A stretch of 64,000 bases of DNA from Pseudomonas vlassakiae (GTDB lineage Bacteria; Pseudomonadota; Gammaproteobacteria; Pseudomonadales; Pseudomonadaceae), in assembly GCF_014269035.2 (NCBI RefSeq), contig NZ_JABWRP020000001.1, forward strand, positions 310,001-374,000, written 5' to 3'. The position numbers and the translations under genes were made by a program. Below, piece by piece: positions 38,048 through 47,580 of the stretch; the first letter of the stretch is position 1, and each line of letters opens with the position of its first letter. The notes below the pieces were generated by a model. The model was given only the letters and a program-made list of their open reading frames with translations, did not search any database and was not told the DNA's origin.

Positions 38048-39244
38048 TTACAGCACTTCAACGATGGCCTTGGTGACCACGTGGATGTTGCTCTGGTTCA
38101 GCGCGGCGACAGCAATGCGGCCGGTGTCCAGCGCGTAGATGCCGAAGTCGTTCTTCAGGCGGGCAACCTGCTCAACGGTCAGGCCCGAGTAGGAGAACAT
38201 GCCCACCTGGCGGCCGACGAAGCTGAAGTCGCGCTTGGCACCGTATTCGGCCAACAGCGCGACCATCTGCTTGCGCATGCCGTGGATGCGTTCGCGCATC
38301 TCGCCAAGCTCCGCTTCCCACATCTGGCGCAGCTCGGCGCTGTTGAGCACGGTGGCGACGATTGTCGCGCCGTGGGTCGGCGGGTTGGAGTAGGTGGTGC
38401 GAATCACACGCTTGACCTGCGAGAGGACGCGGGTGCTTTCGTCTTTCGAGGCGGTGACGATCGACAGTGCGCCGACGCGCTCGCCGTACAGCGAGAACGA
38501 CTTGGAGAACGAGCTGGATACGAAGAACTCCATGCCCGACTCGGCGAACAGGCGCACGGCAAAGGCGTCTTCGCCGATGCCATCACCGAAGCCCTGATAG
38601 GCCATGTCGAGGAATGGCACGTGGCCCTTGGCCTTGACCACTTCCAGAACATTCTTCCAGTCGTCCAGGGTCAGGTCGACGCCGGTCGGGTTGTGGCAGC
38701 AGGCGTGCAGCACGACGATCGAACCGGATGGCAGGGCGTTGAGGTCTTCGAGCATGCCGGCGCGGTTGACGTCGTTGCTCGGCGCGTCGTAGTAACGGTA
38801 GTTCTGCACCGGGAAACCCGCGCTTTCGAACAGCGCCCGGTGGTTTTCCCAGCTCGGGTCGCTGATGGCAACCACGGCATTCGGCGAAACGCGCTTGAGG
38901 AAGTCGGCGCCGATCTTCAGAGCGCCAGTGCCGCCCACGGCCTGCACGGTGACCACGCGGCCAGCGGCCAGCAGTGGTGATTCGGCACCGAACAGCAGTT
39001 TCTGCACGGCCTGGTCGTAGGTGGCGATACCATCGATCGGCAGGTAGCCGCGCGAGGCGTGCTGGGCTGCACGCTGGGTTTCGGCTTCGATCACGGCGCG
39101 CAGCAGCGGAATGCGGCCTTCCTCATTGCAGTACACGCCTACGCCCAGGTTGACCTTGTCGGTACGTGGGTCGGCGTTGAATGCTTCGTTGAGGCCCAGG
39201 ATAGGGTCGCGGGGTGCCAGCTCGACAGCGGAAAACAGGCTCAT
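38048..39244 (-). CDS. tyrB: Aromatic amino acid aminotransferase (class I)
   Basis: 398 residues from the ATG at 39244 (MSLFSAVELAPRDPILG); an upstream ATG at 39316 adds 24 unconserved residues. Class Ia landmarks: DKVNLGVGVYCNEEG, TGALKIGADFL, HACCHNPTGVDLTLDDW, the PLP Lys in SSSFSKSFSLYGERVG near residue 248, and the Arg in NPPTHGA. It transaminates aromatic amino acids and aspartate with 2-oxoglutarate. It is divergent from uvrB. TyrB and AspC are hard to separate by sequence alone. Confidence 0.88.
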   Translation of the reverse strand: MSLFSAVELAPRDPILGLNEAFNADPRTDKVNLGVGVYCNEEGRIPLLRAVIEAETQRAAQHASRGYLPIDGIATYDQAVQKLLFGAESPLLAAGRVVTVQAVGGTGALKIGADFLKRVSPNAVVAISDPSWENHRALFESAGFPVQNYRYYDAPSNDVNRAGMLEDLNALPSGSIVVLHACCHNPTGVDLTLDDWKNVLEVVKAKGHVPFLDMAYQGFGDGIGEDAFAVRLFAESGMEFFVSSSFSKSFSLYGERVGALSIVTASKDESTRVLSQVKRVIRTTYSNPPTHGATIVATVLNSAELRQMWEAELGEMRERIHGMRKQMVALLAEYGAKRDFSFVGRQVGMFSYSGLTVEQVARLKNDFGIYALDTGRIAVAALNQSNIHVVTKAIVEVL

Positions 39245-39490
39245 TGTTACTTCGGCTCTGATTGGAGAGTGATAGGGCGTACACGCTCCAGCCGAATGCA
39301 CTGAAGCGGTGCACAAACGGGGAGTCAGTATAGTGATACCGACCGGTCACTGCGACAGTCGGGCGCAGGTTTTCCGGCGATTTGCGCAAATATTTTTCGA
39401 CCATTGGTCGAAATGCCCGGTCCACCGTAATGCGCGCTCACAGCTTGGCCTTGATTCCGGCCCCTGGCGGGCGCATTTGGGTATAGACTA

Positions 39491-39506
39491 CTGGCTAAAT
39501 TTACAG
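39491..39506. promoter_or_regulatory. LexA box upstream of uvrB
   Basis: CTGGCTAAATTTACAG fits the CTG-N10-CAG SOS operator with an AT-rich centre. It lies 26 bases before the uvrB ATG and just downstream of a -10-like TATAGA, a position suited to repression by LexA. Confidence 0.75.
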
Positions 39507-39531
39507 TTACTGCGTTACCGCGAGGTCCGTC

Positions 39532-41547
39532 ATGTCCGAGTTCCAGCTCGTCACCCGTTTCCAGCCGGCCGGCGACCAGCCCGAGGCCATCCGCCAGATG
39601 GTCGAGGGTATCGACGCAGGCCTGTCGCACCAGACCCTGCTAGGGGTGACCGGTTCGGGCAAGACCTTCAGCATCGCCAATGTCATCCAGCAGGTGCAGC
39701 GGCCAACCCTGGTGCTGGCGCCGAACAAGACCCTGGCGGCGCAGTTGTATGGCGAGTTCAAGGCGTTCTTCCCGAACAACGCGGTGGAGTACTTCGTCTC
39801 CTACTACGACTACTACCAGCCAGAGGCCTACGTGCCGTCCTCGGACACCTTCATCGAGAAGGATGCCTCGATCAACGACCACATTGAACAGATGCGCCTG
39901 TCGGCGACCAAGGCGCTGCTGGAACGGCGCGATGCGATCATCGTCACCACCGTGTCGTGCATCTACGGCCTCGGCAGCCCCGAGACCTACCTGAAGATGG
40001 TCCTGCACGTCGACCGGGGCGACAAGCTCGACCAGCGCGCCCTGTTGCGCCGGCTGGCCGACCTGCAATACACCCGCAACGAGATGGACTTCGCCCGTGC
40101 CACATTCCGTGTGCGTGGCGACGTGATCGACATCTTCCCGGCCGAATCCGACCTCGAGGCCATCCGCATCGAGCTGTTCGATGACGAGGTCGAGAATATC
40201 GCCGCCTTCGACCCGCTGACCGGCGAGGTCTTCCGCAAGCTGCCACGCTTCACCTTCTACCCCAAGAGCCACTACGTGACCCCGCGGGAAACCCTGCTGG
40301 AGGCGGTGGAGGGCATCAAGGAAGAGCTGCAGGACCGGCTCGAGTACCTGCACAAGGCCAACAAGCTGGTCGAAGCCCAGCGCCTGGAGCAACGCACCCG
40401 TTTCGATCTGGAGATGATCCTCGAACTGGGTTACTGCAACGGCATCGAGAACTACTCGCGCTACCTGTCCGGGCGCCCGGCCGGCGCGCCGCCGCCCACG
40501 CTCTACGATTACCTGCCCGCCGATGCCCTGCTGGTGATCGACGAGTCCCACGTCAGCGTTCCGCAGGTTGGCGCCATGTACAAGGGTGACCGCTCGCGCA
40601 AGGAGACCCTGGTCGAATACGGCTTCCGCCTGCCCTCGGCACTGGACAACCGGCCGATGCGCTTTGACGAATGGGAGGCTGTCAGCCCGCAGACCATCTT
40701 CGTGTCTGCCACCCCTGGCCCCTATGAAGCCGAGCATGCCGGCCGGGTGGTGGAGCAGGTGGTGCGTCCGACCGGCCTGGTCGACCCACAAGTAGAAGTG
40801 CGCCCGGCGCTGACCCAGGTCGACGACCTGCTGTCGGAGATCCGCAAGCGCGTCGCCCAGGGCGACCGGGTGCTGGCGACCACGCTGACCAAGCGCATGG
40901 CCGAAGACCTGACCGACTACCTGGCCGACCATGATGTGCGGGTACGCTACCTGCACTCGGACATCGACACGGTGGAGCGCGTGGAAATCATCCGTGACCT
41001 GCGCCTGGGCACCTTCGATGTGTTGGTGGGCATCAACCTGCTGCGCGAGGGCCTGGACATGCCTGAGGTGTCGCTGGTGGCCATTCTGGATGCCGACAAG
41101 GAAGGCTTCCTGCGTTCCGAGCGCTCGCTGATCCAGACCATTGGCCGTGCCGCACGTAACCTCAATGGCCGGGCGATCCTGTATGCCGACAACATCACAG
41201 GCTCCATGCAGCGCGCCATCGATGAGACGGAGCGGCGCCGCGAGAAGCAGATCGCGTTCAACCAGGCCAACGGCATCGTGCCCAAGGGTGTGGTCAAGGA
41301 CATCACCGACATCATGGAAGGCGCCACCGTGCCCGGCGCGCGCAGCAAGAAACGCAAGGGCATGGCCAAGGCGGCGGAGGAGAGCGCCCGTTACGAGGCC
41401 GAGCTGCGAACGCCGGGCGAGATCACCAAGCGCATCAAGCAGCTGGAAGAGAAGATGATGCAGCTTGCCCGCGACCTCGAATTCGAAGCCGCCGCGCAGT
41501 TGCGTGACGAGATTACCCAACTGCGCGAGCGCCTGATCACCAGCTGA
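39532..41547 (+). CDS. uvrB: Excinuclease ABC subunit UvrB
   Basis: 671 residues, normal length. The P-loop is [14 protein letters not shown] near residue 40, the beta-hairpin region is [18 protein letters not shown], the Walker B motif is [11 protein letters not shown], helicase motif VI is [15 protein letters not shown], and the C-terminal UVR domain lies near residues 630-665 ([20 protein letters not shown]). It verifies DNA lesions with UvrA and recruits UvrC in nucleotide excision repair. The LexA box upstream points to SOS induction. Confidence 0.98.
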   Translation: MSEFQLVTRFQPAGDQPEAIRQMVEGIDAGLSHQTLLGVTGSGKTFSIANVIQQVQRPTLVLAPNKTLAAQLYGEFKAFFPNNAVEYFVSYYDYYQPEAYVPSSDTFIEKDASINDHIEQMRLSATKALLERRDAIIVTTVSCIYGLGSPETYLKMVLHVDRGDKLDQRALLRRLADLQYTRNEMDFARATFRVRGDVIDIFPAESDLEAIRIELFDDEVENIAAFDPLTGEVFRKLPRFTFYPKSHYVTPRETLLEAVEGIKEELQDRLEYLHKANKLVEAQRLEQRTRFDLEMILELGYCNGIENYSRYLSGRPAGAPPPTLYDYLPADALLVIDESHVSVPQVGAMYKGDRSRKETLVEYGFRLPSALDNRPMRFDEWEAVSPQTIFVSATPGPYEAEHAGRVVEQVVRPTGLVDPQVEVRPALTQVDDLLSEIRKRVAQGDRVLATTLTKRMAEDLTDYLADHDVRVRYLHSDIDTVERVEIIRDLRLGTFDVLVGINLLREGLDMPEVSLVAILDADKEGFLRSERSLIQTIGRAARNLNGRAILYADNITGSMQRAIDETERRREKQIAFNQANGIVPKGVVKDITDIMEGATVPGARSKKRKGMAKAAEESARYEAELRTPGEITKRIKQLEEKMMQLARDLEFEAAAQLRDEITQLRERLITS

Positions 41548-41557
41548 TTGATCTGTT

Positions 41558-41607
41558 GCCGGTACTGGCCTCTTCGCGGGTTTAGCCGCGAAGAGGCCAG
41601 TACCGGC
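41558..41607. repeat. Perfect 22-bp-arm REP palindrome between uvrB and emrB
   Basis: GCCGGTACTGGCCTCTTCGC and its complement form 22-base perfect arms around GTTTAG. It contains the P. putida REP core CCTCTTCGCGG and fills the gap between two convergent genes, abutting the emrB stop codon. It could act as a bidirectional RNA stabiliser or terminator. Confidence 0.85.
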
Positions 41608-43157
41608 TAATGAGCTTCCCCTGCCTTCAACCCCTCCGGCAGCTTGCGGGTCAACAACACCGCCACCATGCTCACCGCCAGCCCGATGCCGACAAAGTGG
41701 AAGGCATCGTTGTAGGCCATGATCAGCGCCTGCTGGTGGGCAATTTCGCTCAGCTTGCCCAGCGCCGCATTGTCATTGCCCAGCCGTTCCGTCAACTGCG
41801 CCAGCCGCTCCGCCACCTGCGGGTTGCTCGGCACCACCGACTCCCTCAGGTAGTCGAAATACACCTTGGTCCGCGCATCCAGCAAGGTGGCCAGCAAGGC
41901 GATGCCGATCGCGCCGCCCAGGTTGCGCAGGATGTTGAACAGGCTCGACGCAGACCCGGCATCCTGCGGCTGGATATACGCCGTGGCGATCAGCGAAATG
42001 GTCACCATGATCATCGGCTGGCCGAGGGCGCGGATGATCTGGATATGGTTGAACTGCGGCCCGGCGAAGTCCGGGTTCAACACCCCCGAGCCGAAGCTGG
42101 CGACCCCGAACAGGCAAAAACCGAGGGCGCACAACAGCTTGGGCGACACCACCTTCATCAGTTGCGGCACCAGCGGAATCAGAAACAGCTGCGGAATGCC
42201 CATCCACATGATCACTTCGCCGATCTGCAGGGCGTTGTAGCCCTGGATCTGTGCCAGGTACAACGGCAGCAGGTAGATCGAGCCATAAAGCCCCACGCCC
42301 ATGCCCAGGCTGGCAATGCTCGACAGGCCGAAATTGCGGTTGCCGAGGATACGCAGGTTGATCAAGGGGTGCGGTTTGGACAACTGCAGGATGACGAAGG
42401 TGGCCAGGCTGATCGCAGCGACAGTCGCCAAGCCGACGATCAGGTTCGACTCCAGCCAGTCCTTGCGATGGCCTTCCTCAAGGAAGACCTGCAGGCAGCC
42501 CAGGCCCACGCCGAGGGTGACGATGCCGGCATAATCGGTGCTTTTCAGCAGTTCCCAGTGTGCTTCTTTCTTCTCCAGGCCATAGAGCAGGCCGGCAATC
42601 ATCACCAGCCCGGGCGGGATGTTGATGTAGAAGATGTATTCCCAGCCCCAGTTCTCGGTCAGCCAGCCGCCAAGGGTCGGGCCGATCGACGGGGCGAAGG
42701 TGGCAGTCATGGCGAACATGGCCATGCCTTTGGCACGGTGATGCTCGGGCAATTTGATCAGGGTCAGGGTGAATGCCAGCGGGATCAGCGCGCCGCCGGT
42801 GAAGCCCTGCAGGGCACGGAACAGGATCATGCTTTCGAGGTTCCAGGCCATCGAGCAGAGCAACGAGGACACCAGGAAACCGCCAGACACCCACACCGCC
42901 AGGCGCCTCGCCGAGAGCAGCTGCACCAGCCAGGCGGTCAGCGGAATCATGATGATTTCCGCCACCAGGTAGGAAGTGGATATCCATGAGCCTTCCTCCA
43001 GGGTCGCTGAAAGCGCGCCCTGGATGTCCTTGAGCGAGGAGTTGGTGATCTGGATGTCCAGCACGGCCATGAAGGCCCCCAGCATCACGCTCATCACCGC
43101 GATCCAGTCGCGCCGGGTCGGCTCCGCAGTCGGGCGGAGCAGTTGATCACCGGCCAT
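41607..43157 (-). CDS. emrB: DHA2-family multidrug efflux permease (EmrB-like)
   Basis: 516 residues from the ATG at 43157 (MAGDQLLRPTAEPTRRDW). It has about 14 membrane helices, as in the DHA2 subfamily: MLGAFMAVLDIQITN carries motif D1 in helix 1, TSYLVAEIIMIPLTAWL is helix 2, and motif C is near ATFAPSIGPTLGGWL in helix 5. It is a proton-driven inner-membrane exporter working with the adjacent membrane-fusion protein; an outer-membrane partner is not in the window. It overlaps emrA by 11 bases. Confidence 0.92.
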   Translation of the reverse strand: MAGDQLLRPTAEPTRRDWIAVMSVMLGAFMAVLDIQITNSSLKDIQGALSATLEEGSWISTSYLVAEIIMIPLTAWLVQLLSARRLAVWVSGGFLVSSLLCSMAWNLESMILFRALQGFTGGALIPLAFTLTLIKLPEHHRAKGMAMFAMTATFAPSIGPTLGGWLTENWGWEYIFYINIPPGLVMIAGLLYGLEKKEAHWELLKSTDYAGIVTLGVGLGCLQVFLEEGHRKDWLESNLIVGLATVAAISLATFVILQLSKPHPLINLRILGNRNFGLSSIASLGMGVGLYGSIYLLPLYLAQIQGYNALQIGEVIMWMGIPQLFLIPLVPQLMKVVSPKLLCALGFCLFGVASFGSGVLNPDFAGPQFNHIQIIRALGQPMIMVTISLIATAYIQPQDAGSASSLFNILRNLGGAIGIALLATLLDARTKVYFDYLRESVVPSNPQVAERLAQLTERLGNDNAALGKLSEIAHQQALIMAYNDAFHFVGIGLAVSMVAVLLTRKLPEGLKAGEAH

Positions 43158-44202
43158 CGTGGCCTTCGTCTTGGTGACGCAGGTCGACGGTGGCGGTGAC
43201 CGACATGCCGGGGCGAATGCGCCCATGCAACGGGTTGTCGGCGGCGAACGTCAGCTTCACCGGGATGCGCTGCACCACCTTGGTGAAGTTGCCGGTGGCA
43301 TTGTCTGGCGGCAGCAGGCTGAACTGCGCGCCCGACGCGGCGAACAGGCTATCGACGCGGCCTTCGATCGGGGTGTCGGGGTAGCTGTCGAACAGTAATT
43401 CGGCGCGCTGACCGGGTTGCATCTTGCCGATCTGGGTCTCCTTGAAGTTGGCCTGCACCCAGATGTTCTCATCGGGCACGATCGACAACAGGTAGGCGCC
43501 GGCCTGTACGATCTGGCCACTGCGGGCATTGCGCTGGCCGATGGTGCCGCTGAGTGGCGCGCGAATCTCACAGCGGGTCAGGTTCAGTTGCGCCTGGGCC
43601 AGGTCGGCGCGGGCATTGGCGATCTGCGCGTCGAGGCGTTTGAGGTCGGCGGTCAAGGCGTTGACCTGCTGGCGCTGGCTTTGCAGGTCGGCACGCGCTT
43701 TGTCGACCTGGGAACCGGCCACATGGCTGTCTGCCGACAGGGTGGTCACCCGCTCTTCGGAGACGAAGCCGGGCTTGCGCAGCTTTTCGGCACGGCTCAG
43801 GTCCAGGCGCGCGCGGTCGAACGTGGCCTGGTTGGCGGCGACCTGCGCCTGCCCTGCGGCGATCTGGCTGCCTTGCTGGGTCAGCCGGCTCTGGGCCTGG
43901 GCATATTCGGCCTCGCGGGTGGCGAGGGCGGCGCGGGCGCGTTCCACGGCCAGCTCGAAGTCGGCGGCCTCCAGACGCACCAGCAGGTCGCCTTTGTTCA
44001 CGTGCTGATTGTCGTCGACCCGGACCTCGTCGATGCGTGCGCCGAGCTGACTGGAAATACGGGTGATCTCACCCTGCACGTAGGCATTGTCGGTGCTCTC
44101 GAAGAAGCGGCCTCTGGAATACCACTCGGCCAGGAAGGCGAGGGCGATGAGGGCCACCAAGGTGAAGAAGATCGCCAGGCGGCGTTTGAGTTGGGCAGGC
44201 AT
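43147..44202 (-). CDS. emrA: HlyD-family membrane fusion protein (EmrA-like)
   Basis: 351 residues from the ATG at 44202 (MPAQLKRRLAIFF). One membrane helix (IFFTLVALIALAFLAEWY) is followed by the N-terminal barrel half STDNAYVQGEITRISSQLGARI, a lipoyl/coiled-coil hairpin (residues about 70-230, ARAALATREAEYAQAQSRL), and the returning barrel IRAPLSGTIGQRNARSGQIV. It links EmrB to an outer-membrane channel. The 142-base gap to gltX contains divergent promoters. Confidence 0.92.
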   Translation of the reverse strand: MPAQLKRRLAIFFTLVALIALAFLAEWYSRGRFFESTDNAYVQGEITRISSQLGARIDEVRVDDNQHVNKGDLLVRLEAADFELAVERARAALATREAEYAQAQSRLTQQGSQIAAGQAQVAANQATFDRARLDLSRAEKLRKPGFVSEERVTTLSADSHVAGSQVDKARADLQSQRQQVNALTADLKRLDAQIANARADLAQAQLNLTRCEIRAPLSGTIGQRNARSGQIVQAGAYLLSIVPDENIWVQANFKETQIGKMQPGQRAELLFDSYPDTPIEGRVDSLFAASGAQFSLLPPDNATGNFTKVVQRIPVKLTFAADNPLHGRIRPGMSVTATVDLRHQDEGHDGR

Positions 44203-44344
44203 GGGGACTATCGTTCCAGAAATGTAATTAAATTTAACAGCGGCACATGGCCAGCCGACAAGTGACGTTCGCGCCATTGCTGGAGCCCGGTGCCTGCTCC
44301 CTGCTAACATCCCGCCTTTGTTTCATCTTTCGTTCGAGACTCTC

Positions 44345-45826
44345 ATGACCACCGTTCGCACGCGTATCGCGCCATCGCCCACTGGCGACCCCCATGTCGG
44401 CACCGCCTACATCGCCCTGTTCAACTACTGCTTTGCCAAGCAGCACGGCGGTGAGTTCATCCTGCGTATCGAAGACACCGACCAGCTGCGCTCCACGCGC
44501 GAGTCGGAGCAGCAGATCTTCGACGCCCTGCGCTGGCTTGGCATCGAATGGAACGAAGGCCCGGATGTCGGTGGCCCGCACGGTCCGTACCGGCAAAGCG
44601 AGCGTGGCGAGATCTACGCCAAGTACGCCAAGGAGCTGGTCGATGCCGGCCATGCCTTCTACTGCTTCTGCACTGCCGAAGAGCTGGAGCAGATGCGTGC
44701 CGAGCAGATGGCCCGTGGTGAAACCCCGCGCTATGACGGCCGTGCCCTGCTGCTGAGCGCTGAAGAAGTGCAGCGCCGCCTGGCCGCTGGCGAGCCACAT
44801 GTGATCCGCATGAAGGTGCCGAGCGAAGGTGTCTGCGTGGTTCCGGACATGCTCCGTGGCGACGTCGAAATTCCATGGGACCGCATGGATATGCAGGTGC
44901 TGATGAAGAATGACGGCCTGCCGACCTACTTCCTGGCCAACGTGGTGGATGACCACCTGATGGGCATCACCCATGTCCTGCGCGGCGAAGAGTGGCTGCC
45001 GTCGGCACCGAAGCTGATCAAGCTGTATGAGTACTTCGGTTGGGAGCAGCCGAAGCTTTGCTACATGCCGCTGCTGCGCAACCCGGACAAGTCCAAGCTG
45101 TCCAAGCGCAAGAACCCGACCTCGGTGACCTTCTACGAGCGCATGGGCTTCATGCCCGAGGCCATGCTCAACTACCTGGGCCGCATGGGCTGGTCGATGC
45201 CGGACGAGCGCGAGAAGTTCTCCCTGGCCGAGATGGTCGAGCACTTCGACCTGTCGCGTATCTCCCTGGGGGGCCCGATCTTCGACATCGAGAAGCTGTC
45301 TTGGCTCAATGGCCAGTGGCTGCGCGAGCTGCCGGTAGAAGAATTCGCCGCACGTGTGCAGAAGTGGGCATTCAACAGCGACTACATGATGAAAATCGCC
45401 CCGCATGTGCAGGGCCGTGTCGAGACCTTCAGCCAGATCGCCCCGCTGGGTGGCTTCTTCTTCGAGGGCGCGCTCAAGCTCGATGCCAAGCTGTTCGAAA
45501 GCAAGAAGCTGTCCGCCGACCAGGTGCGCCAGGTGATGCAGTTGATCCTGTGGAAACTGGAAAGCCTGCGCCAGTGGGAGAAAGAGCGCATCACCGGCTG
45601 CATCCAGGCCGTGGTCGAAGCGCTTGAACTGAAGCTGCGTGATGCCATGCCACTGATGTTCGCCGCCATTACCGGCCAGGCCAGCTCGGTGTCGGTGCTC
45701 GATGCCATGGAAATCCTTGGCCCCGACCTGACCCGCTACCGTCTGCGCCAGGCCCTGGACCTGCTCGGTGGTGTGTCGAAGAAAGAAAACAAGGAATGGG
45801 AAAAGCTGCTGGCGAACATCGCCTGA
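44345..45826 (+). CDS. gltX: Glutamyl-tRNA synthetase
   Basis: 493 residues from the ATG at 44345. The class I HIGH region appears as [17 protein letters not shown], and the KMSKS loop as [13 protein letters not shown] near residue 250. The all-helical anticodon-binding domain starts near 330. No zinc-binding CxC is evident in the expected insert region, so it is probably the zinc-free form. It charges tRNA-Glu; three tRNA-Glu genes lie just downstream. Confidence 0.97.
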   Translation: MTTVRTRIAPSPTGDPHVGTAYIALFNYCFAKQHGGEFILRIEDTDQLRSTRESEQQIFDALRWLGIEWNEGPDVGGPHGPYRQSERGEIYAKYAKELVDAGHAFYCFCTAEELEQMRAEQMARGETPRYDGRALLLSAEEVQRRLAAGEPHVIRMKVPSEGVCVVPDMLRGDVEIPWDRMDMQVLMKNDGLPTYFLANVVDDHLMGITHVLRGEEWLPSAPKLIKLYEYFGWEQPKLCYMPLLRNPDKSKLSKRKNPTSVTFYERMGFMPEAMLNYLGRMGWSMPDEREKFSLAEMVEHFDLSRISLGGPIFDIEKLSWLNGQWLRELPVEEFAARVQKWAFNSDYMMKIAPHVQGRVETFSQIAPLGGFFFEGALKLDAKLFESKKLSADQVRQVMQLILWKLESLRQWEKERITGCIQAVVEALELKLRDAMPLMFAAITGQASSVSVLDAMEILGPDLTRYRLRQALDLLGGVSKKENKEWEKLLANIA

Positions 45827-45850
45827 CTGCCTTGCGAAGCCATAACTGAA

Positions 45851-45930
45851 CCTGTGGGGGCGGGTTCACCTGCGAATACGCTGATGCATTCACCGCAGCA
45901 TTCGCGGGTAAACCCGTTCCTATAGGGCTC
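45851..45930. repeat. REP-type palindrome pair downstream of gltX
   Basis: CCTGTGGGGGCGGGTTCACC and, inverted, CATTCGCGGGTAAACCCGTT form facing REP copies about 80 bases long between gltX and the tRNA promoter. Confidence 0.75.
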
Positions 45931-45977
45931 GATGTTCAGGTTTGCATGGGGCAGGGCGGTAAGTGATTGTTATCTGT

Positions 45978-46045
45978 GAAAAAAATTTTGAATATTTTCA
46001 AAATTTAGTTTGACAGCCCTGCAATCCGATCTTAATATGCGCCCC
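45978..46045 (+). promoter_or_regulatory. Strong sigma-70 promoter for the tRNA array
   Basis: TTGACA (46010-46015), a 17-base spacer and TAATAT (46033-46038), followed by a GC-rich discriminator GCGCCCC. An A/T-only stretch at about 45978-46008 resembles an UP element. This architecture matches stable-RNA promoters under stringent control; the regulation itself is inferred. Confidence 0.88.
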
Positions 46046-46113
46046 GTCCACAGCGATGAACGAAAACGAAACGCCAGGCACCCAGCCAGCGCTTCTGTTC
46101 AGAGCGACATTGT

Positions 46114-46189
46114 GGGGCTATAGCTCAGCTGGGAGAGCGCCTGCATGGCATGCAGGAGGTCAGCGGTTCGATCCCGCTTAGCTCCACCA
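46114..46189 (+). tRNA. tRNA-Ala (GGC), copy 1
   Basis: 76 bases, acceptor GGGGCTA / TAGCTCC with encoded CCA, anticodon loop ATGGCAT (anticodon GGC), T arm CGGTTCGATCCCG. Identical to the copies at 46391 and 46649. Confidence 0.97.
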
Positions 46190-46261
46190 AATTCCGCTTG
46201 ACAGCCGTGGCTGTCGAGCAAGAGCGGGTCCAGCAACCCGGTCTTGAAGGTAAGAAGGTTC

Positions 46262-46337
46262 GTCCCCTTCGTCTAGTGGCCTAGGACACCGCCCTTTCAC
46301 GGCGGTAACAGGGGTTCGAGTCCCCTAGGGGACGCCA
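46262..46337 (+). tRNA. tRNA-Glu (TTC), copy 1
   Basis: 76 bases, acceptor GTCCCCT / AGGGGAC with encoded CCA, anticodon TTC in the loop CTTTCAC, T arm GGGTTCGAGTCCC. Identical to the copies at 46509 and 46767. Confidence 0.97.
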
Positions 46338-46390
46338 GTTTTGCACAAGCGATGTTTCAGGATGTCGCTGGGCCGAGAGGCTAGAAATCC

Positions 46391-46466
46391 GGGGCTATAG
46401 CTCAGCTGGGAGAGCGCCTGCATGGCATGCAGGAGGTCAGCGGTTCGATCCCGCTTAGCTCCACCA
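46391..46466 (+). tRNA. tRNA-Ala (GGC), copy 2
   Basis: Identical to the copy at 46114. It begins the second Ala/Glu unit, which recurs almost unchanged 258 bases further on. Confidence 0.97.
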
Positions 46467-46508
46467 ATTCTGCCAGGGTTCGATGCGTCGAACCTTCGCG
46501 AAGGTTAC

Positions 46509-46584
46509 GTCCCCTTCGTCTAGTGGCCTAGGACACCGCCCTTTCACGGCGGTAACAGGGGTTCGAGTCCCCTAGGGGACGCCA
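46509..46584 (+). tRNA. tRNA-Glu (TTC), copy 2
   Basis: Identical to the copy at 46262. It is followed by ACCCGCGTTTTGCGGGACTT, a spacer hairpin also found after copy 3. Confidence 0.97.
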
Positions 46585-46648
46585 CTTTTACCCGCGTTTT
46601 GCGGGACTTAAAAAGGCTCGTTCGCATATTGAATGAGTCTTTTGTTTC

Positions 46649-46724
46649 GGGGCTATAGCTCAGCTGGGAGAGCGCCTGCATGGCATGCAGGAGGTCAGCG
46701 GTTCGATCCCGCTTAGCTCCACCA
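46649..46724 (+). tRNA. tRNA-Ala (GGC), copy 3
   Basis: Identical to the other two tRNA-Ala copies. Its spacer to the following tRNA-Glu differs from that of copy 2 at only a couple of bases. Confidence 0.97.
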
Positions 46725-46766
46725 ATTCTGCCAGGGTTCGATACGTCGAATCTTCGCGAAGGTTAC

Positions 46767-46842
46767 GTCCCCTTCGTCTAGTGGCCTAGGACACCGCCCT
46801 TTCACGGCGGTAACAGGGGTTCGAGTCCCCTAGGGGACGCCA
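46767..46842 (+). tRNA. tRNA-Glu (TTC), copy 3
   Basis: Last tRNA of the array, identical to the other two tRNA-Glu copies. It is followed by the hairpin CCCGCGTTTTGCGGG and a rho-independent terminator. Confidence 0.97.
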
Positions 46843-46870
46843 TTTTTACCCGCGTTTTGCGGGACTTTTA

Positions 46871-46906
46871 AGGCTCATTCGATTATTGAATGGGCCTTTT
46901 GTTTTT
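46871..46906 (+). terminator. Terminator of the tRNA array
   Basis: GGCTCATTC / GAATGGGCC stem around GATTATT, followed by TTTTGTTTTT. A related hairpin without a T tract occurs after the second tRNA-Glu. Confidence 0.88.
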
Positions 46907-46960
46907 CTCCCACCGCAAAAAAGCTGCTGCCGACAAGCGGTGGCAAATTCTGCTTGCCAA

Positions 46961-46998
46961 AAAATATGATGGGAATAATATTTCGATCATCATATTTT
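46961..46998. promoter_or_regulatory. Candidate TetR operator (inverted repeat)
   Basis: AAAATATGAT (46961-46970) and ATCATATTTT (46989-46998) form a perfect 10-base inverted repeat 16 bases before the TetR ATG. The AT-rich symmetry and position suit autorepression by the downstream regulator. Confidence 0.6.
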
Positions 46999-47014
46999 GA
47001 TCGGCAGCCGGCCA

Positions 47015-47554
47015 ATGAGCGACAAGAAGAGCAAGACCCGCGAACGCATTCTCGAAGCCGCCCGCAGCGCGTTGATCCAGCATGGCCCGGCCGAGCCGAG
47101 CGTCAGCCAGGTAATGGGCGCGGCAGGCCTGACCGTGGGTGGTTTCTATGCGCACTTCGAGAGCAAGGACGAACTCATGCTCGAAGCCTTCCGCCAGTTG
47201 CTGGGCGAACGGCGTGCCTTGCTCGCCCAGATAGACCCGAACCTCGATGGGGAAGGGCGCCGTGCCCTGGCGAGCGCCTTCTACCTGTCGCGCAAGCACC
47301 GTGACGCCGAGGTGCATGCCTGCCCGCTGCCGAACTCGCTCGGCGAGATGCAGCGACTGCCTGCAGCCTTCCGTGAAGTGCTGGCCGAGCACATCGAGCT
47401 GATGACGGCGGCGATGGTCGACCGCCCGGAAGACGCCGACAAGGCCTTGGCTGACCTGGCCCTGATGATCGGTGGCCTGGCCCTGGCGCGGGCCTTGGGC
47501 CCGGGCGAGTTGTCCGATCGCATTTTGCGTGCCGCCAAGTCGGCAGTTCTCTGA
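47015..47554 (+). CDS. TetR-family transcriptional regulator
   Basis: 179 residues from the ATG at 47015 (MSDKKSKTRERILEAARSAL). The helix-turn-helix is SVSQVMGAAGLTVGGFYAHF (residues about 30-50). A single Cys near residue 95 in VHACPLPNS lies in the ligand domain; such Cys residues sense electrophiles in some relatives, but that is speculation here. It precedes the hydrolase gene by 26 bases and probably controls both. Confidence 0.93.
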   Translation: MSDKKSKTRERILEAARSALIQHGPAEPSVSQVMGAAGLTVGGFYAHFESKDELMLEAFRQLLGERRALLAQIDPNLDGEGRRALASAFYLSRKHRDAEVHACPLPNSLGEMQRLPAAFREVLAEHIELMTAAMVDRPEDADKALADLALMIGGLALARALGPGELSDRILRAAKSAVL

Positions 47555-47580
47555 TACCCCCCTGGTCCTGGAGCAAGGCG

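Noticed and set aside
44345..45826. gltX as possible Glu-Q-tRNA(Asp) synthetase (YadB type)
   Set aside because: At 493 residues it has the complete anticodon-binding domain that YadB-type proteins lack.
46114..46842. tRNA array as an integration site of a genomic island
   Set aside because: No integrase, direct repeat of a tRNA 3' end or foreign gene block follows; the next genes are ordinary core genes.
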